Shown here in pieces: positions 8,489 through 18,413 of a stretch of 64,000 nt of DNA. The DNA is from Candidatus Cloacimonadota bacterium. GTDB taxonomy: Bacteria > Cloacimonadota > Cloacimonadia > Cloacimonadales > WRIO01. The stretch covers positions 1 through 64,000 of the forward strand of contig WRLO01000006.1 in the NCBI GenBank assembly GCA_009777575.1, read 5' to 3'. A model generated the notes under the pieces. The model worked only from the letters and a program-made list of their open reading frames with translations, searched no databases and was not told where the DNA came from. Both the position numbers and the translations under genes were made by a program. Each line of letters begins with the position of its first letter. Position 1 is the stretch's first letter.

Positions 8489-8866
8489 TTATTTACTCTT
8501 TGGTCTTTTGGAGCCGTATTTTGAGCGACTTCTTTTTCTTTTGTCGACACCAGAGCAGTCTAAAGCTCCGCGTACAATGTGATATCGAACACCCGGTAAA
8601 TCTTTTACTCTTCCACCTCTAACAAGAACAATTGAGTGTTCTTGTAAATTGTGTCCTTCGCCTGGTATGTAGGCAGTTACTTCGATACCATTGGTTAAAC
8701 GAACTCTGGCAATTTTACGCAATGCTGAGTTCGGCTTTTTCGGTGACGAAGTATAAACTCTCGTGCAAACACCTCTTCGTTGCGGACAACCTTGAAGAGC
8801 TCTGTTTGTCTTCTTCTCTGCGAGAGTCTTGCGACCCTTGCGGACTAATTGATTGATTGTTGGCAT
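8489..8866 (-). CDS. rpsL: Ribosomal protein S12
   Basis: The 125-residue product starts [12 protein letters not shown] and contains the decoding-site segments [12 protein letters not shown] and [25 protein letters not shown]. These hold the Lys residues where streptomycin resistance arises, and both are wild-type. S12 controls decoding fidelity in the 30S A site. An AGGAGG sequence precedes the ATG. It lies 14 bp after the rpoC stop and 12 bp before rpsG. Confidence 0.98.
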   Translation of the reverse strand: MPTINQLVRKGRKTLAEKKTNRALQGCPQRRGVCTRVYTSSPKKPNSALRKIARVRLTNGIEVTAYIPGEGHNLQEHSIVLVRGGRVKDLPGVRYHIVRGALDCSGVDKRKRSRSKYGSKRPKSK

Positions 8867-8880
8867 GTAATACCTCCTAA

Positions 8881-11800
8881 CTAATAATCCATCATCGCTT
8901 CGAGATCCTCTTTTTCGGCAACCTCACTCTTTGAATGAGCAAACATTTCAATGATTTCTTTCATTGTTTTGCCTTGTTCGATCTCCTTCTCGACCATATC
9001 AATATAATATCGGGTCCCTGTACCCACTGGAATTCTATGGCCTAAGATGATGCTTTCTTTCAAGCCTTCGAGATAATCAATTTTACCCTCGATAGCGGCT
9101 TCTGTCAACACTTTTGTTGTCTCTTGGAAGGAAGCGGCGGAGAGCCAGCTTTCAGTCATCAAAGATGATTTTGTGATGCCGAGTAGCATTTGCTCATAAG
9201 TTGCTCCTTCGCCTTTAATTATATTACCTTCACGGTCTTTTAATTCTTCTATTTCAACCCTTTTGTTTTCATTGAGGACATGATCTTTTTCAACGATTTC
9301 ACCTTCAAGGAATTTCGTGTGTCCGGGGTTGATTATTCTAACTTTTTTAAACATCTGTCTGATGATAACAGAGATATGTTTATCATCAATTTTTATACCT
9401 TGTTTTCTGTAAACTTCTTGAATTTCGTTCAAAATCAAGAGTTGAGCAGCTTTAATACCTTTTGCAGAAAGAATATCGTGTGGATCAAGCGACCCATCAG
9501 ACAATGCGTCTCCAGATTCGATGATGTCGTTTTGATGGACAATAATTCTCTTTCCTGGAGGAATGGTATATTTTTCCTCTTCGCCTGTTTCTGATTTTAC
9601 ATAAATCAATCTACCAGATTTAGTCAATTCTCCAATAGTTATTTTTCCAGATATAAAGCTAACTACAGCCTTGTCTTTAGGAGTTCTGGCTTCAAATAAA
9701 TCTTGAACTCTGGGTAGTCCACCTGTGATATCGCCTTGTTTTGCAGTAGCTCTTGAAGACTTACCGAGAATGTCTCCCGGATATACATAAGTTCCATCTT
9801 CAACTTCAACAGTCATACCTGCTTGGAGAGGAACTCTTTCTTCTTTTTTAGTTTTAGGGTTGACGATGATAAATTGAGGTTGTTTGGTTCTATCTTTTGG
9901 GTCAATGATAGTAATTTCTCTTCTACCAGTGATGTCGCTATATTCCTCTTTGTAGTTGATGTCTTTGACAAAATTATCAAAATTCAATTTCCCTTCACTG
10001 ACAGCAATGGTCGGGTTATTGTAGCTATCCCAGGCAAATAATTTAGTACCTTTGTCAATCTTACCATCCTCACGGACATAAATAGTGGCTGCATATTCGA
10101 CTTTGTAATCACCAAGAACAACCGAATGGTCTTCTTCATCGACAATATGTATTCTACCTATGTGAGAAACTGAGAAAAACTCGTTTTTTTGGTTCACAAC
10201 ATAGTTTATCTTCACAAATTTTACAATTCCATCATAGTCTGAGATTACTTCTGCTTTTTCTACATCAGTGCTGGCAACACCACCTATATGGAAAGTTCTG
10301 AGAGTGAGCTGGGTGCCGGGTTCCCCGATACTTTGAGCAGCTATAATACCTACAGGGTCTCCAAAAGTAACAAGTTTGTTGTTACCAAGATTTTTTCCAT
10401 AACATTTTTGGCAGATACCTTTCTTAGATTCACAAGTCAAGACAGAACGAATTTTCACAGCATGGATGCCATGATCTTGGATTAGTTTAGCATTTTCTTC
10501 ATTTATATAATCATTTGCATGGACAATGACATTTTCAGTGATTGGGTCAAATATATCATCAGCAGCAAAACGTCCGTTTAATCTATCTTTCAATGTTTGA
10601 ATTGTTTCAATACCCTCTTTGAGAGCTGAAACTTCCATACTTTCGATAGTTCCACAGTCTAATTCTGAAACAATGCAGTTTTGAGCCACATCGACGAGCC
10701 TTCTGGTCAAATATCCAGCTTCAGCAGTTTTAAGAGCAGTATCTGCAAGTCCTTTTCTAGCACCGTGGGTAGAGATGAAATATTCAAGGACAGTCAAACC
10801 TTCCCTAAAATTTGATTTTATAGGAGTTTCGATGACTTCAGCCTCACCAGAACCAGTGCTTTTAGCCGGTTTTGCCATAAGACCACGCATTCCACCGAGC
10901 TGTTTTATCTGGTCTTTACCACCACGAGCTCCAGAGAGATACATCATATAAATAGAATTGAAACCTTTTCTATCTTGTGATAGCTCTTCCATCAAAGCAT
11001 CAGAAACTGTTTCAGTGGCAGATTTCCATTTATCGATGATTTTACTCGACCTTTCTTTTGCTGTTATACCGCCATTATAATAAGTGTGGAATATTTCTTT
11101 GACTTCATCCTCTGTTTTGGAAACAATGTCTTTTTTATTTGCAGGAACAACAATATCAGAAAAGCTGAAGGTTACTCCAGCGCGTGTAGCATATTTAAAG
11201 CCCAATTCTTTCATTTCATCAAGAAAAATAGCTGTTCTTGATTGTCCGACAGTATTATATGATAGCATAGCAATATCGTTCAATTTTCCTTTATCAAAGG
11301 TATAATTTTGAAAAGGAATAGGCTCTGGGATGATAGAATTGAAAATAACTCTGCCCACAGTGGTAATGGTATATTTTCCACTATCTTTTAAAACTATCCA
11401 AGTATGTAAATTCAACCTATCGTTTTGAATCTCGCGACCTTTTTGTAATCGGAGGTTTTCTTCATATTCATAAGCCATGATTGCTTCATTGAAACTACTA
11501 AACCTGCGTAAAGTTTTTTCATCAGGCGGATTTATGCTCTCTGAAGTTGTCAGATAATAGCTTCCAAGAACAATATCCTGCGAAGCAGCCATAGCAAGCT
11601 TGCCATTTGCAGGCAATAGAAGATTTCGAGCTGCGAGCATGAGTGTCCTTGCTTCGAGCTGAGATTCTTGAGATAAAGGCACATATACAGCCATTTGATC
11701 ACCATCAAAGTCTGCATTGAAAGGAGTACACACCATAGGGTGCAATTCTATTGCTTTGCCTTCAGTCAATATAGGCATAAAGCCTTGAATACCTAATTTA

Positions 11801-13086
11801 TGCAAGGTAGGCGCTCTGTTCAATAAAACTGGATAATCATTGATAACTTCTTCAAGAACCTTCCAGATTTGAGGTTGTTTTTTTTCTACCAGTTTTTTTG
11901 CTGATCTTGCTTTATCTGTTTCGCCCAACTTTTCAAGTCTCTCTATGATAAAGGGTTTGAATAGTTCAAGAGCCATTTCTTTAGGAAGACCGCATTGATG
12001 TATTTTAAGATGAGGACCTACAACAATCACAGAACGACCTGAATAGTCAACTCGCTTACCGAGCAAGTTTTGACGAAAACGACCTTGTTTACCCTTAAGC
12101 TGATCAGTAAGAGCTTTCAAAGCTCTATTGCCGCGTCCTTTTACAGGTCTTGATTTACGAGAATTGTCAATCAAAGCATCCACTGCTTCTTGCATCATCC
12201 TCTTTTCATTTCGTAAAATTACTTCTGGAGCATTAATTTCAAGTAATTGTCTCAATCTGTTGTTACGGGTAACAACCCTTCTGTATAAATCATTGAAATC
12301 TGCGGTAGCAAACCTTCCACCTTCAAGGGCAACAAGTGGTCGCAGAGTGGGTGGTAATATAGGCAAAACTTCTAATATCATCCATTCTGGTCTGTTTCCT
12401 GATCTTAAAAAAGCGTCAGCTATTTTTAATTTTTTGATAAATTTTTGCTTTTTCATTGCTGATGGTTCTGAAATGATACTTGTTTTCAGATCATTGACCA
12501 TTTCTTCAAGATTGATCTCTTCAAGAAGAGTTCTTATCGCTTCTGATCCCATTTTTGCTATGAAATTTGGTCCAAAGGTATCACGTTTTTCATAATATTC
12601 ATCAGTGTCTATCAGATCAAATTTCTTGTAGGGACTATTTATTTCACCCGGATCTATGACTATATAGGACTCGTAATACAATACTCGCTCCAGTTTTGAA
12701 ATAGTCAAATCAAGTAAAACTCCTATCTTGGAGGGTCCACTTTTCACAAACCATATATGTGCTATCGGAACGGCAAGCTCTATATGCCCAAGTCTACTGC
12801 GACGCACGCGAGAGGTAGTAACCTCGACACCGCATCTGTCGCAGACTATATGCTGAGCAGATCTCTTTTTATACTTGCCACAACTACATTCGTAGTCTTT
12901 TTCAGGACCGAATATTTTTTCACAGAACAAACCATCCTTCTCTGGTTTCAATGTCCTGTAATTCAGGGTCTCTGGCTTTGTTACCTCACCATTTGACCAA
13001 GTCCTGATTTTGTCAGGAGATGCGACTCGTATAGCGACCGCATCGTAATCTTGACTCGTCTTTTCTTTTTTCTGTAAATAATTCAC
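8881..13086 (-). CDS. rpoC: RNA polymerase beta' subunit
   Basis: This is a complete 1401-residue beta' subunit. The N-terminal zinc site (C.C....H.VCDRCG, residues ~70-90), the catalytic [12 protein letters not shown] (Mg-binding Asp triad) and the second zinc cluster [13 protein letters not shown] are intact. It starts with GTG at 13086, set by an AGGAGG six bases upstream. In most bacteria rpoC follows rpoB directly. Here rpoB ends at 18414, and a toxin-antitoxin pair, two secreted proteins and an ATPase lie between. Only 40 bp separate rpoC from the toxin gene and no convincing promoter is visible there, so rpoC is probably read through from genes upstream. Confidence 0.98.
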   Translation of the reverse strand: MNYLQKKEKTSQDYDAVAIRVASPDKIRTWSNGEVTKPETLNYRTLKPEKDGLFCEKIFGPEKDYECSCGKYKKRSAQHIVCDRCGVEVTTSRVRRSRLGHIELAVPIAHIWFVKSGPSKIGVLLDLTISKLERVLYYESYIVIDPGEINSPYKKFDLIDTDEYYEKRDTFGPNFIAKMGSEAIRTLLEEINLEEMVNDLKTSIISEPSAMKKQKFIKKLKIADAFLRSGNRPEWMILEVLPILPPTLRPLVALEGGRFATADFNDLYRRVVTRNNRLRQLLEINAPEVILRNEKRMMQEAVDALIDNSRKSRPVKGRGNRALKALTDQLKGKQGRFRQNLLGKRVDYSGRSVIVVGPHLKIHQCGLPKEMALELFKPFIIERLEKLGETDKARSAKKLVEKKQPQIWKVLEEVINDYPVLLNRAPTLHKLGIQGFMPILTEGKAIELHPMVCTPFNADFDGDQMAVYVPLSQESQLEARTLMLAARNLLLPANGKLAMAASQDIVLGSYYLTTSESINPPDEKTLRRFSSFNEAIMAYEYEENLRLQKGREIQNDRLNLHTWIVLKDSGKYTITTVGRVIFNSIIPEPIPFQNYTFDKGKLNDIAMLSYNTVGQSRTAIFLDEMKELGFKYATRAGVTFSFSDIVVPANKKDIVSKTEDEVKEIFHTYYNGGITAKERSSKIIDKWKSATETVSDALMEELSQDRKGFNSIYMMYLSGARGGKDQIKQLGGMRGLMAKPAKSTGSGEAEVIETPIKSNFREGLTVLEYFISTHGARKGLADTALKTAEAGYLTRRLVDVAQNCIVSELDCGTIESMEVSALKEGIETIQTLKDRLNGRFAADDIFDPITENVIVHANDYINEENAKLIQDHGIHAVKIRSVLTCESKKGICQKCYGKNLGNNKLVTFGDPVGIIAAQSIGEPGTQLTLRTFHIGGVASTDVEKAEVISDYDGIVKFVKINYVVNQKNEFFSVSHIGRIHIVDEEDHSVVLGDYKVEYAATIYVREDGKIDKGTKLFAWDSYNNPTIAVSEGKLNFDNFVKDINYKEEYSDITGRREITIIDPKDRTKQPQFIIVNPKTKKEERVPLQAGMTVEVEDGTYVYPGDILGKSSRATAKQGDITGGLPRVQDLFEARTPKDKAVVSFISGKITIGELTKSGRLIYVKSETGEEEKYTIPPGKRIIVHQNDIIESGDALSDGSLDPHDILSAKGIKAAQLLILNEIQEVYRKQGIKIDDKHISVIIRQMFKKVRIINPGHTKFLEGEIVEKDHVLNENKRVEIEELKDREGNIIKGEGATYEQMLLGITKSSLMTESWLSAASFQETTKVLTEAAIEGKIDYLEGLKESIILGHRIPVGTGTRYYIDMVEKEIEQGKTMKEIIEMFAHSKSEVAEKEDLEAMMDY

Positions 13087-13126
13087 TTTACCTCCTGGGG
13101 TAAATAGTTGATTTTTTTTATTATCA

Positions 13127-13522
13127 TTATATCCAGTTTTCGATATTAAGGGACTCTATTTTCTCGAAATGCTTTGTGTTGTTTGTAATGAGAGTGCCTT
13201 TATTTCTGATGACAATTGCTGCGATAAGAATATCCGCATCGCCTATTGTTGATCCTATTATTCTTAATCTTCCATAAATTGTTGAAGCGATTTCTATTAC
13301 CTCATCGTCGATTGAAAATACTTTTACAATCTTTAATAAATCCTCAAGTCTTTCAGCTTTAGTCCTATTATTTCTCCATCTTAAACCTTTTAATATTTCA
13401 TAAACATTGATTACAGTAGTCCCTATATTTACATAATTTTTTGTATGATCAACTAGGTGCTTATAAACAACTAAATTTGAAGATAAATGATAAGAAATAA
13501 TGTCGGTATCAAGAAAAATCAT
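13127..13522 (-). CDS. PIN-domain toxin (VapC-like)
   Basis: From the ATG at 13522 the product is about 131 residues. It starts MIFLDTDIISYHL, with the first PIN acidic residue in LDTD. ILKG and the acidic GDADILIAA segment follow, then ITNNTKHFEKI, where PIN nucleases have ..TrN.kdF..i. PIN toxins cut RNA, often tRNA or mRNA. The reading frame runs further upstream, but AGGAAGAG at 13526-13533 favours 13522 (or 13525). The gene overlaps the end of the antitoxin gene by about 14 bases, the coupling typical of toxin-antitoxin pairs. The pair sits between a secreted-protein gene and rpoC. Confidence 0.85.
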   Translation of the reverse strand: MIFLDTDIISYHLSSNLVVYKHLVDHTKNYVNIGTTVINVYEILKGLRWRNNRTKAERLEDLLKIVKVFSIDDEVIEIASTIYGRLRIIGSTIGDADILIAAIVIRNKGTLITNNTKHFEKIESLNIENWI

Positions 13523-13748
13523 CATCTCTTCCTTTAAAAAAATTAGCCCTATCCTTGATAATTTCTTCAATTTCTTTTGCATCTTCCTCATCCCATGTTC
13601 CGAATGTTCTTGAAAGTATTTTTAGTTTTTCTTCGATTGTATCAACAGGGTCTGGAAAAATTATAGTTACTTCACATTCACCCTTAAATGGAATCGGTTC
13701 AATCGGTTTAAACTCATTTCCATCATAAATCGCTTTAATAGATTGCAT
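13509..13748 (-). CDS. AF2212-like antitoxin
   Basis: This 79-residue protein starts MQSIKAIYDGNEFKPIEPI, followed by ECEVTIIF. This is the N-terminal fold of AF2212-type antitoxins (PF01954), which are partners of PIN toxins. The acidic C-terminal half would wrap the toxin. It lies directly upstream of the PIN gene and overlaps it, and begins 11 bp after the preceding secreted-protein gene ends. AAGGAG lies before the ATG. As in other such pairs, antitoxin and toxin may repress their own promoter, but no operator can be pointed to here. Confidence 0.8.
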   Translation of the reverse strand: MQSIKAIYDGNEFKPIEPIPFKGECEVTIIFPDPVDTIEEKLKILSRTFGTWDEEDAKEIEEIIKDRANFFKGRDDDFS

Positions 13749-13759
13749 GTAGAACTCCT

Positions 13760-15973
13760 TTATTTTATTAGCACCATTCTTCTTACTTCAGAGTGTTCAC
13801 CAGCTCGCATCTGATAAAAATAAACTCCGCTAGAAACCGCTCTATTATTGTCATCAAGACCATTCCATTCAATACTATGTCTACCAGCTTGGAAATGCTC
13901 ATTCACGAGAGAGCGAACTCTTTGACCTCTGATATTAAAGATGTCGATACTGACATTGCCATCTACAGCATTCTCAAAGGCTATCATAGTCGTAGGATTA
14001 AAGGGATTGGGGAAATTTGGCATCAATTGTGTCTGCATTATCGGAGCTAACTCATCATCTTCGGACACTGTGTATTCAAAATCATAAACATTGATGCCTG
14101 ATGAAGAAACAATCACAATTTTCTCTGCATCTAAAAATGTATGGACATTGTTTATCGAATAAGGAAAATTTAAATTTCCTAAATGATGCGTTGAATGACC
14201 ACGAATATCATGAAGTCTGACTTCTGATAGATGATTGTTAAACAAAGCCGAAACACCACCAAACTGATAAGCACCTTGCTGTGGATTAGTAGGGGTATTT
14301 AACATATATAGATAGGACATGCTAGCAAGGTCTTCACCTACAGAATAAAAATTCTGATTGAAAATCGGACCACCTGAACGAACAATTCCATCAGCTAAAA
14401 ATGCCATCATCTGCCTATTAAATGATTTAGGAATAGTTGAGATAATATTTAAGGGATTGTATCTATCGCGAAACTCGATATCTCGGTCTGTTTCGATCAT
14501 AAAATATTCGGGATGGTTATATCCTTGGTTGTGTCCCATATAACCACTAAATTTTCCAAGCTCAATGAGATTTTCATTTTCTATAATAAAAACATAATTT
14601 GTATATCCCATTGGTGTCCAAAAAATATCAATGTTATGGGTAACAATTACAAAATTTTCAATGATTTCAATATCATTAGCCCTAAAATCAATTGGAAATC
14701 TACCAATCATGGTTTGCGCCTCGAGATCATAGATTTCTATAAAGGTTTCATTAATTGAGATATCATTAGCAACAGCATAAAGGATATTTTTGTCTATCGT
14801 AAAATTCTGAAAGCGTGCTGGTGTGTTTGTCTCAATTGTTTTGAGATAGCTTGCATCCAGCATAGAATAAATGTTTATGTATTGTCTATCTGGAGATCTT
14901 TCGATAAAATATTCATCTTTTCGAGAAAAATCATTACGAGAATTTCCAAATCTTCCCAACGGATAAAAATTGTCTGATATATTATAAACGAATACCCCTG
15001 AACTACCGTTGACATACAATTTGTCATTGAAGACATCCATAGAATGAAATGCTGGACCCAAACTTTCACCAGTAAAGATATTTCGTCTATTTTCAAGGTC
15101 AGGTAAACTATATAAAAATACCCCGCCACTGTCTGTGTCGGGAAAATAAACGAGTAGTTTGTCATCAAAAAGCAAAACATCAAATACTGATGCACCTGAA
15201 GATGTTGGGTTAAAAGCTATGGTTATTATATTATAAAAATCATTTATATCATAAACTCCAAACTCATTCCCAATACCCATGACAAACAAAACACCGTTTT
15301 CTACTTTCATATAAATAGGGTGAAAAAAATCACCATTTAAATAGAAATCACCAACTATTTCACCATAAGGGTTGCCAGTCGAAGCAGTATCAAAATCGTA
15401 AACTCTGATAAATGTCCCGATATCGTCTTGCCAAAGCGAAATAAAATAGGAATCCATTGTCGTATAAATACCAAATACTGCAGGCAATCTTGCTACCCAG
15501 GTCATAGAAATTGTATCAAATTGATGTATACGGTAATCCAAATCCCAAACCATCAAATAGTGTTGCATTATCATTGGCCGAAGAATAGTAGAGGTAAATT
15601 GTCCAGAGGATGGCATTGGTTCTGAATAAATCTGGGTCATAGGTTGAGTAGATAAATCAAATATTATCATCTGAGCGTTGACATCTGAGCGATGAAAAAC
15701 ATACAATCTTTCATTGAATATCCTTGAAATAGCTAGTATCAGGCTCATCTGATGGACAAATATTCTTTCGAGGCTACCATCTGGCAAAATTTCGTATTCT
15801 TCTATAGAGGATTGAGTAGTGACAAAAAGCCTATTTTCAAATCTATTTAATGGTCTAGTATATGATCCATAATTTATGGAGTGGCTAAAGGTAACATCGG
15901 TTATTTTATCAATATTTTTAGCCAAAAGTGATATTGATCCTAATAACAAAACAAAAGTTAAAAATTTTTTCAT
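13760..15973 (-). CDS. Secreted propeller-like protein with FlgD-type sorting domain
   Basis: The 737-residue protein starts with a signal peptide (MKKFLTFVLLLGSISLLAK). Residues ~25-640 hold repeated four-strand units with recurring YDF/YDL, VYNI and VYDFE strands, typical of a beta-propeller or LVIVD-like repeat protein. No enzymatic motif is visible. The last ~85 residues (FPNPFNPTT..., IFNIRGQRVRSL, WNGLDDNNRAVSSGVYFY) form a FlgD/Ig-like C-terminal domain that acts as a secretion or sorting signal in FCB-group bacteria. It is probably exported and attached to the outer surface. A good AAGGAG supports the start. It stands upstream of the toxin-antitoxin pair and rpoC. Confidence 0.75.
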   Translation of the reverse strand: MKKFLTFVLLLGSISLLAKNIDKITDVTFSHSINYGSYTRPLNRFENRLFVTTQSSIEEYEILPDGSLERIFVHQMSLILAISRIFNERLYVFHRSDVNAQMIIFDLSTQPMTQIYSEPMPSSGQFTSTILRPMIMQHYLMVWDLDYRIHQFDTISMTWVARLPAVFGIYTTMDSYFISLWQDDIGTFIRVYDFDTASTGNPYGEIVGDFYLNGDFFHPIYMKVENGVLFVMGIGNEFGVYDINDFYNIITIAFNPTSSGASVFDVLLFDDKLLVYFPDTDSGGVFLYSLPDLENRRNIFTGESLGPAFHSMDVFNDKLYVNGSSGVFVYNISDNFYPLGRFGNSRNDFSRKDEYFIERSPDRQYINIYSMLDASYLKTIETNTPARFQNFTIDKNILYAVANDISINETFIEIYDLEAQTMIGRFPIDFRANDIEIIENFVIVTHNIDIFWTPMGYTNYVFIIENENLIELGKFSGYMGHNQGYNHPEYFMIETDRDIEFRDRYNPLNIISTIPKSFNRQMMAFLADGIVRSGGPIFNQNFYSVGEDLASMSYLYMLNTPTNPQQGAYQFGGVSALFNNHLSEVRLHDIRGHSTHHLGNLNFPYSINNVHTFLDAEKIVIVSSSGINVYDFEYTVSEDDELAPIMQTQLMPNFPNPFNPTTMIAFENAVDGNVSIDIFNIRGQRVRSLVNEHFQAGRHSIEWNGLDDNNRAVSSGVYFYQMRAGEHSEVRRMVLIK

Positions 15974-16041
15974 TTAAATCTCCTTCGGGTAAAATTCCCA
16001 GAAGAGCAGTCAGTATTTCTACTGATGCTCAAGATGGCTGA

Positions 16042-16446
16042 TTAATAATCTTGCCCTGGCGTCAATGGGACAATAAAGTCAACCCGATGATTTCCAACAA
16101 ATGGGAATACTGTTTTAGTTTGTGACCTAAATTCGATAACAAGCCCAATGATAGTTCCAATATTTGTTAGGTCAGGATGATTATAGTGCAAAATATAATA
16201 CCCTTGAGGAACTATGTTGGGTAATGGTGATGGTCCAATAGGGACATTAATTGGAACAGTACCTCCAGTACCATAGACCGTAACATCAACATATTGATCA
16301 GGTGGAAACCAAGGTCTTGGGACACCACCACCAACTGGGACAGGGGAATCTACTCTATCGAAAGCCACCTCCACCACAAAATTCGTGCTATGAAGCATAG
16401 CAAGCGATATCATAGCTATCAGTATTAGAAAAATGATTTTTTTCAT
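16042..16446 (-). CDS. Small secreted protein of unknown function
   Basis: The product has 134 residues: a signal peptide (residues 1-~22, MKKIIFLILIAMISLAMLHS) and a beta-rich, Pro/Gly/Val-rich mature part with no Cys. I do not recognise a family. The start is supported by AAGGAG. The gene lies 68 bp upstream of the propeller-like protein, so the two may be partners on one mRNA. It lacks the sorting domain of its neighbour. Confidence 0.6.
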   Translation of the reverse strand: MKKIIFLILIAMISLAMLHSTNFVVEVAFDRVDSPVPVGGGVPRPWFPPDQYVDVTVYGTGGTVPINVPIGPSPLPNIVPQGYYILHYNHPDLTNIGTIIGLVIEFRSQTKTVFPFVGNHRVDFIVPLTPGQDY

Positions 16447-16538
16447 TTTCTACTCCTTGTTGTTTTTTAATTTTCCATAAAATGGAATTTTTCTCATTAA
16501 TTTCAGTAATGGTAAGGATTCATCCGTCCTGTTTTTCC

Positions 16539-16558
16539 GGGACGCAAAATTGCGTCCC
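16539..16558. repeat. Short perfect palindrome in intergenic DNA
   Basis: GGGACGCAA-AA-TTGCGTCCC forms a perfect 9-bp stem downstream of the ATPase gene (minus strand). No T-run follows on that strand, so a terminator role is uncertain. It may belong to the same class of small palindromes seen elsewhere in the window. Confidence 0.7.
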
Positions 16559-16605
16559 CTACAGATTTTCAGCTCTAATAATAATTTATTTTCAAAACAC
16601 ATATT

Positions 16606-18216
16606 TTACCTAAATTTCCAGATTTCTATTTTTACACCATCATAGTCTACTATCTCGTTAGCTTCAAGGGCTTTCCATTTTTTACTTTTATCTTTATCAA
16701 ATATTAATAGATGCGCTTCTTTTTCACCGCAGATTTTTGCGTATTCGGATGTTTGCTCTAAACCCTCATTTTTGACTGTTTTATAATTTTGTTTTTTGTT
16801 AATAGTTTTTATTTCGAGGATGATGTTTTGCCAGTTTACATCTTCGGTAGTAGGAGAGTTATATTTCCATTTAATCATTATATCTGTTCTTTTTCTACCT
16901 ATAGCATATTCTCTATTTATGTAACCACCGCCATTGACTATTCTTTGTAGGAAAGCTTGGAGGATTAGCTGGGGTAGTGCTTCATGGTAACCGACCCATT
17001 TTTCTGTAACAATCATGCTGTTTTCATTCCAATATGCTCTGAATAAGTTTAACATTGTTCTTATCGATAAACTACCGTCTTTTTCAATCCAATCAAATTT
17101 TTTAAAGATATGTAAAAAATTTATTTGTGCAGCATCAGTCAGCTCTCTTGGAATAATTTCTCTATAAATACCATTTGAGATTTCGAGTCCTTGAGATGTT
17201 TTTTTTATCAAACCAAGATCAAGGCAGTATTGTATATCATCTTTGTTTGGTTCGCTCTCAATACCAAGTATCATGGGACTGATGATGTTTCTCACTCTTT
17301 CTTCTTGTAGTTTATCTACAAGCTGATCAAGGTGGGTTTGTCGCTCTAATATCAGTCTTTCCTTTGCCATTTCAAGTTTTTCTGGTGTGATAGTAATGCT
17401 TCTATCTCTATTTTCTTTCATTTTATAAGTAACTTCACGAGCAAGTGCATTTACAAGCCAAGGTTGTCCATCTGTGTATTCCATTATCAAGTCATAACAA
17501 TCATTTGTAAAAATTTGCCCAGTCTCATTAGTGTGCTGATTGTAAAGTTCTATCATCTCATCTTTTGAGAAGTTCCCAAGCTTAAGAGATTCTGTCTTTA
17601 TATTAAATGCACTACCACCTGTGATAATTTCATTATTGCTGGTGTGGATTCGATAGTCTTTGATGTCTCTGACACCACAAAGGATAATAGAAGATGGAAA
17701 TATGTTTGGTCTTTTGTCATACCCACTCCGAAGCTGCCTAAGAACAGAAAGAAGAGTATCTCCGATCAAAGCATCTATTTCATCGATAAACATAACTACA
17801 GGTTTATTTACATTTTCACAGACAAATCTAAGGATAGTGCTAATAGCTGAATGTTCTGCAAAATGCGGTGTATAATCTTTGATAAATTGATTCATATCAA
17901 GCGTTTTTTTTAGTAAGTCATCAACTCTACTTGCAATTTCATGAACAATCGCCTTTATACCTGCATTAGCATTGTTACGCGCAGCTTGAGCCAATTCAAA
18001 ATTTGCATAAAACGCAAAAGATGTTCCCTCTTTATTCAAATAATCTCTCAAAGCGAGTAAGCAGCTTGTTTTCCCTGTTTGACGCGGAGCATGTAAGATA
18101 AAGTATTTTCGTTCATTTATCAGATTCAAAATTTCTTCTGTGTCCCAGCGAGTAAGAGGGTCTATCTTGTAGGCATCTGGTTGGTTAACAGGTCCAGCTG
18201 TGTTGAAATGACGCAT
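16606..18216 (-). CDS. AAA ATPase with C-terminal PD-(D/E)XK-like region
   Basis: The 536-residue protein has a P-loop APRQTGKTS (43-51) and a Walker B VMFIDEID (141-148), as in the AAA-like ATP-binding family (PF14516 type). A winged-helix-like middle follows (~300-360). Near the C terminus, RTDIMIKW...ILEIK, with a following ...Q...Y, fits the core of a PD-(D/E)XK nuclease fold. Such ATPase-nuclease proteins are common in FCB genomes, but their role is unknown. It is distantly like the truncated gene at 1-302. AGGAG stands before the ATG. It is one of the genes inserted between rpoB and rpoC. Confidence 0.75.
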   Translation of the reverse strand: MRHFNTAGPVNQPDAYKIDPLTRWDTEEILNLINERKYFILHAPRQTGKTSCLLALRDYLNKEGTSFAFYANFELAQAARNNANAGIKAIVHEIASRVDDLLKKTLDMNQFIKDYTPHFAEHSAISTILRFVCENVNKPVVMFIDEIDALIGDTLLSVLRQLRSGYDKRPNIFPSSIILCGVRDIKDYRIHTSNNEIITGGSAFNIKTESLKLGNFSKDEMIELYNQHTNETGQIFTNDCYDLIMEYTDGQPWLVNALAREVTYKMKENRDRSITITPEKLEMAKERLILERQTHLDQLVDKLQEERVRNIISPMILGIESEPNKDDIQYCLDLGLIKKTSQGLEISNGIYREIIPRELTDAAQINFLHIFKKFDWIEKDGSLSIRTMLNLFRAYWNENSMIVTEKWVGYHEALPQLILQAFLQRIVNGGGYINREYAIGRKRTDIMIKWKYNSPTTEDVNWQNIILEIKTINKKQNYKTVKNEGLEQTSEYAKICGEKEAHLLIFDKDKSKKWKALEANEIVDYDGVKIEIWKFR

Positions 18217-18308
18217 TATGTCTCCTTTGATAATTAATATATATTTTCCTTAATGCCAGTAAGATCTACTATATTTTACTACTTGCAAACCATCCCACCA
18301 AAGACATC

Positions 18309-18360
18309 TCCCCCCCCCATAAAAACGGGCAAGAAAATCTTCTATATAAAGGGGGGGGAA
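18309..18360. repeat. C-run/G-run inverted repeat
   Basis: A run of C residues preceded by ACAT-CT pairs with a run of G residues followed by AAGTT, about 30 bases later. It lies in the 197-bp gap downstream of rpoB. Exact ends are approximate. It is similar in kind to 7896-7925 and 37781-37832. Confidence 0.6.
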
Positions 18361-18413
18361 GTTATCTATATTAAAAATCAATACTTAGTTCCGTGAGTTT
18401 CGATGATAAAAGA

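Noticed and set aside
12128-12595. Plus-strand open frame of 155 codons inside rpoC
   Set aside because: It lies wholly antisense to a conserved rpoC region and matches nothing recognisable.
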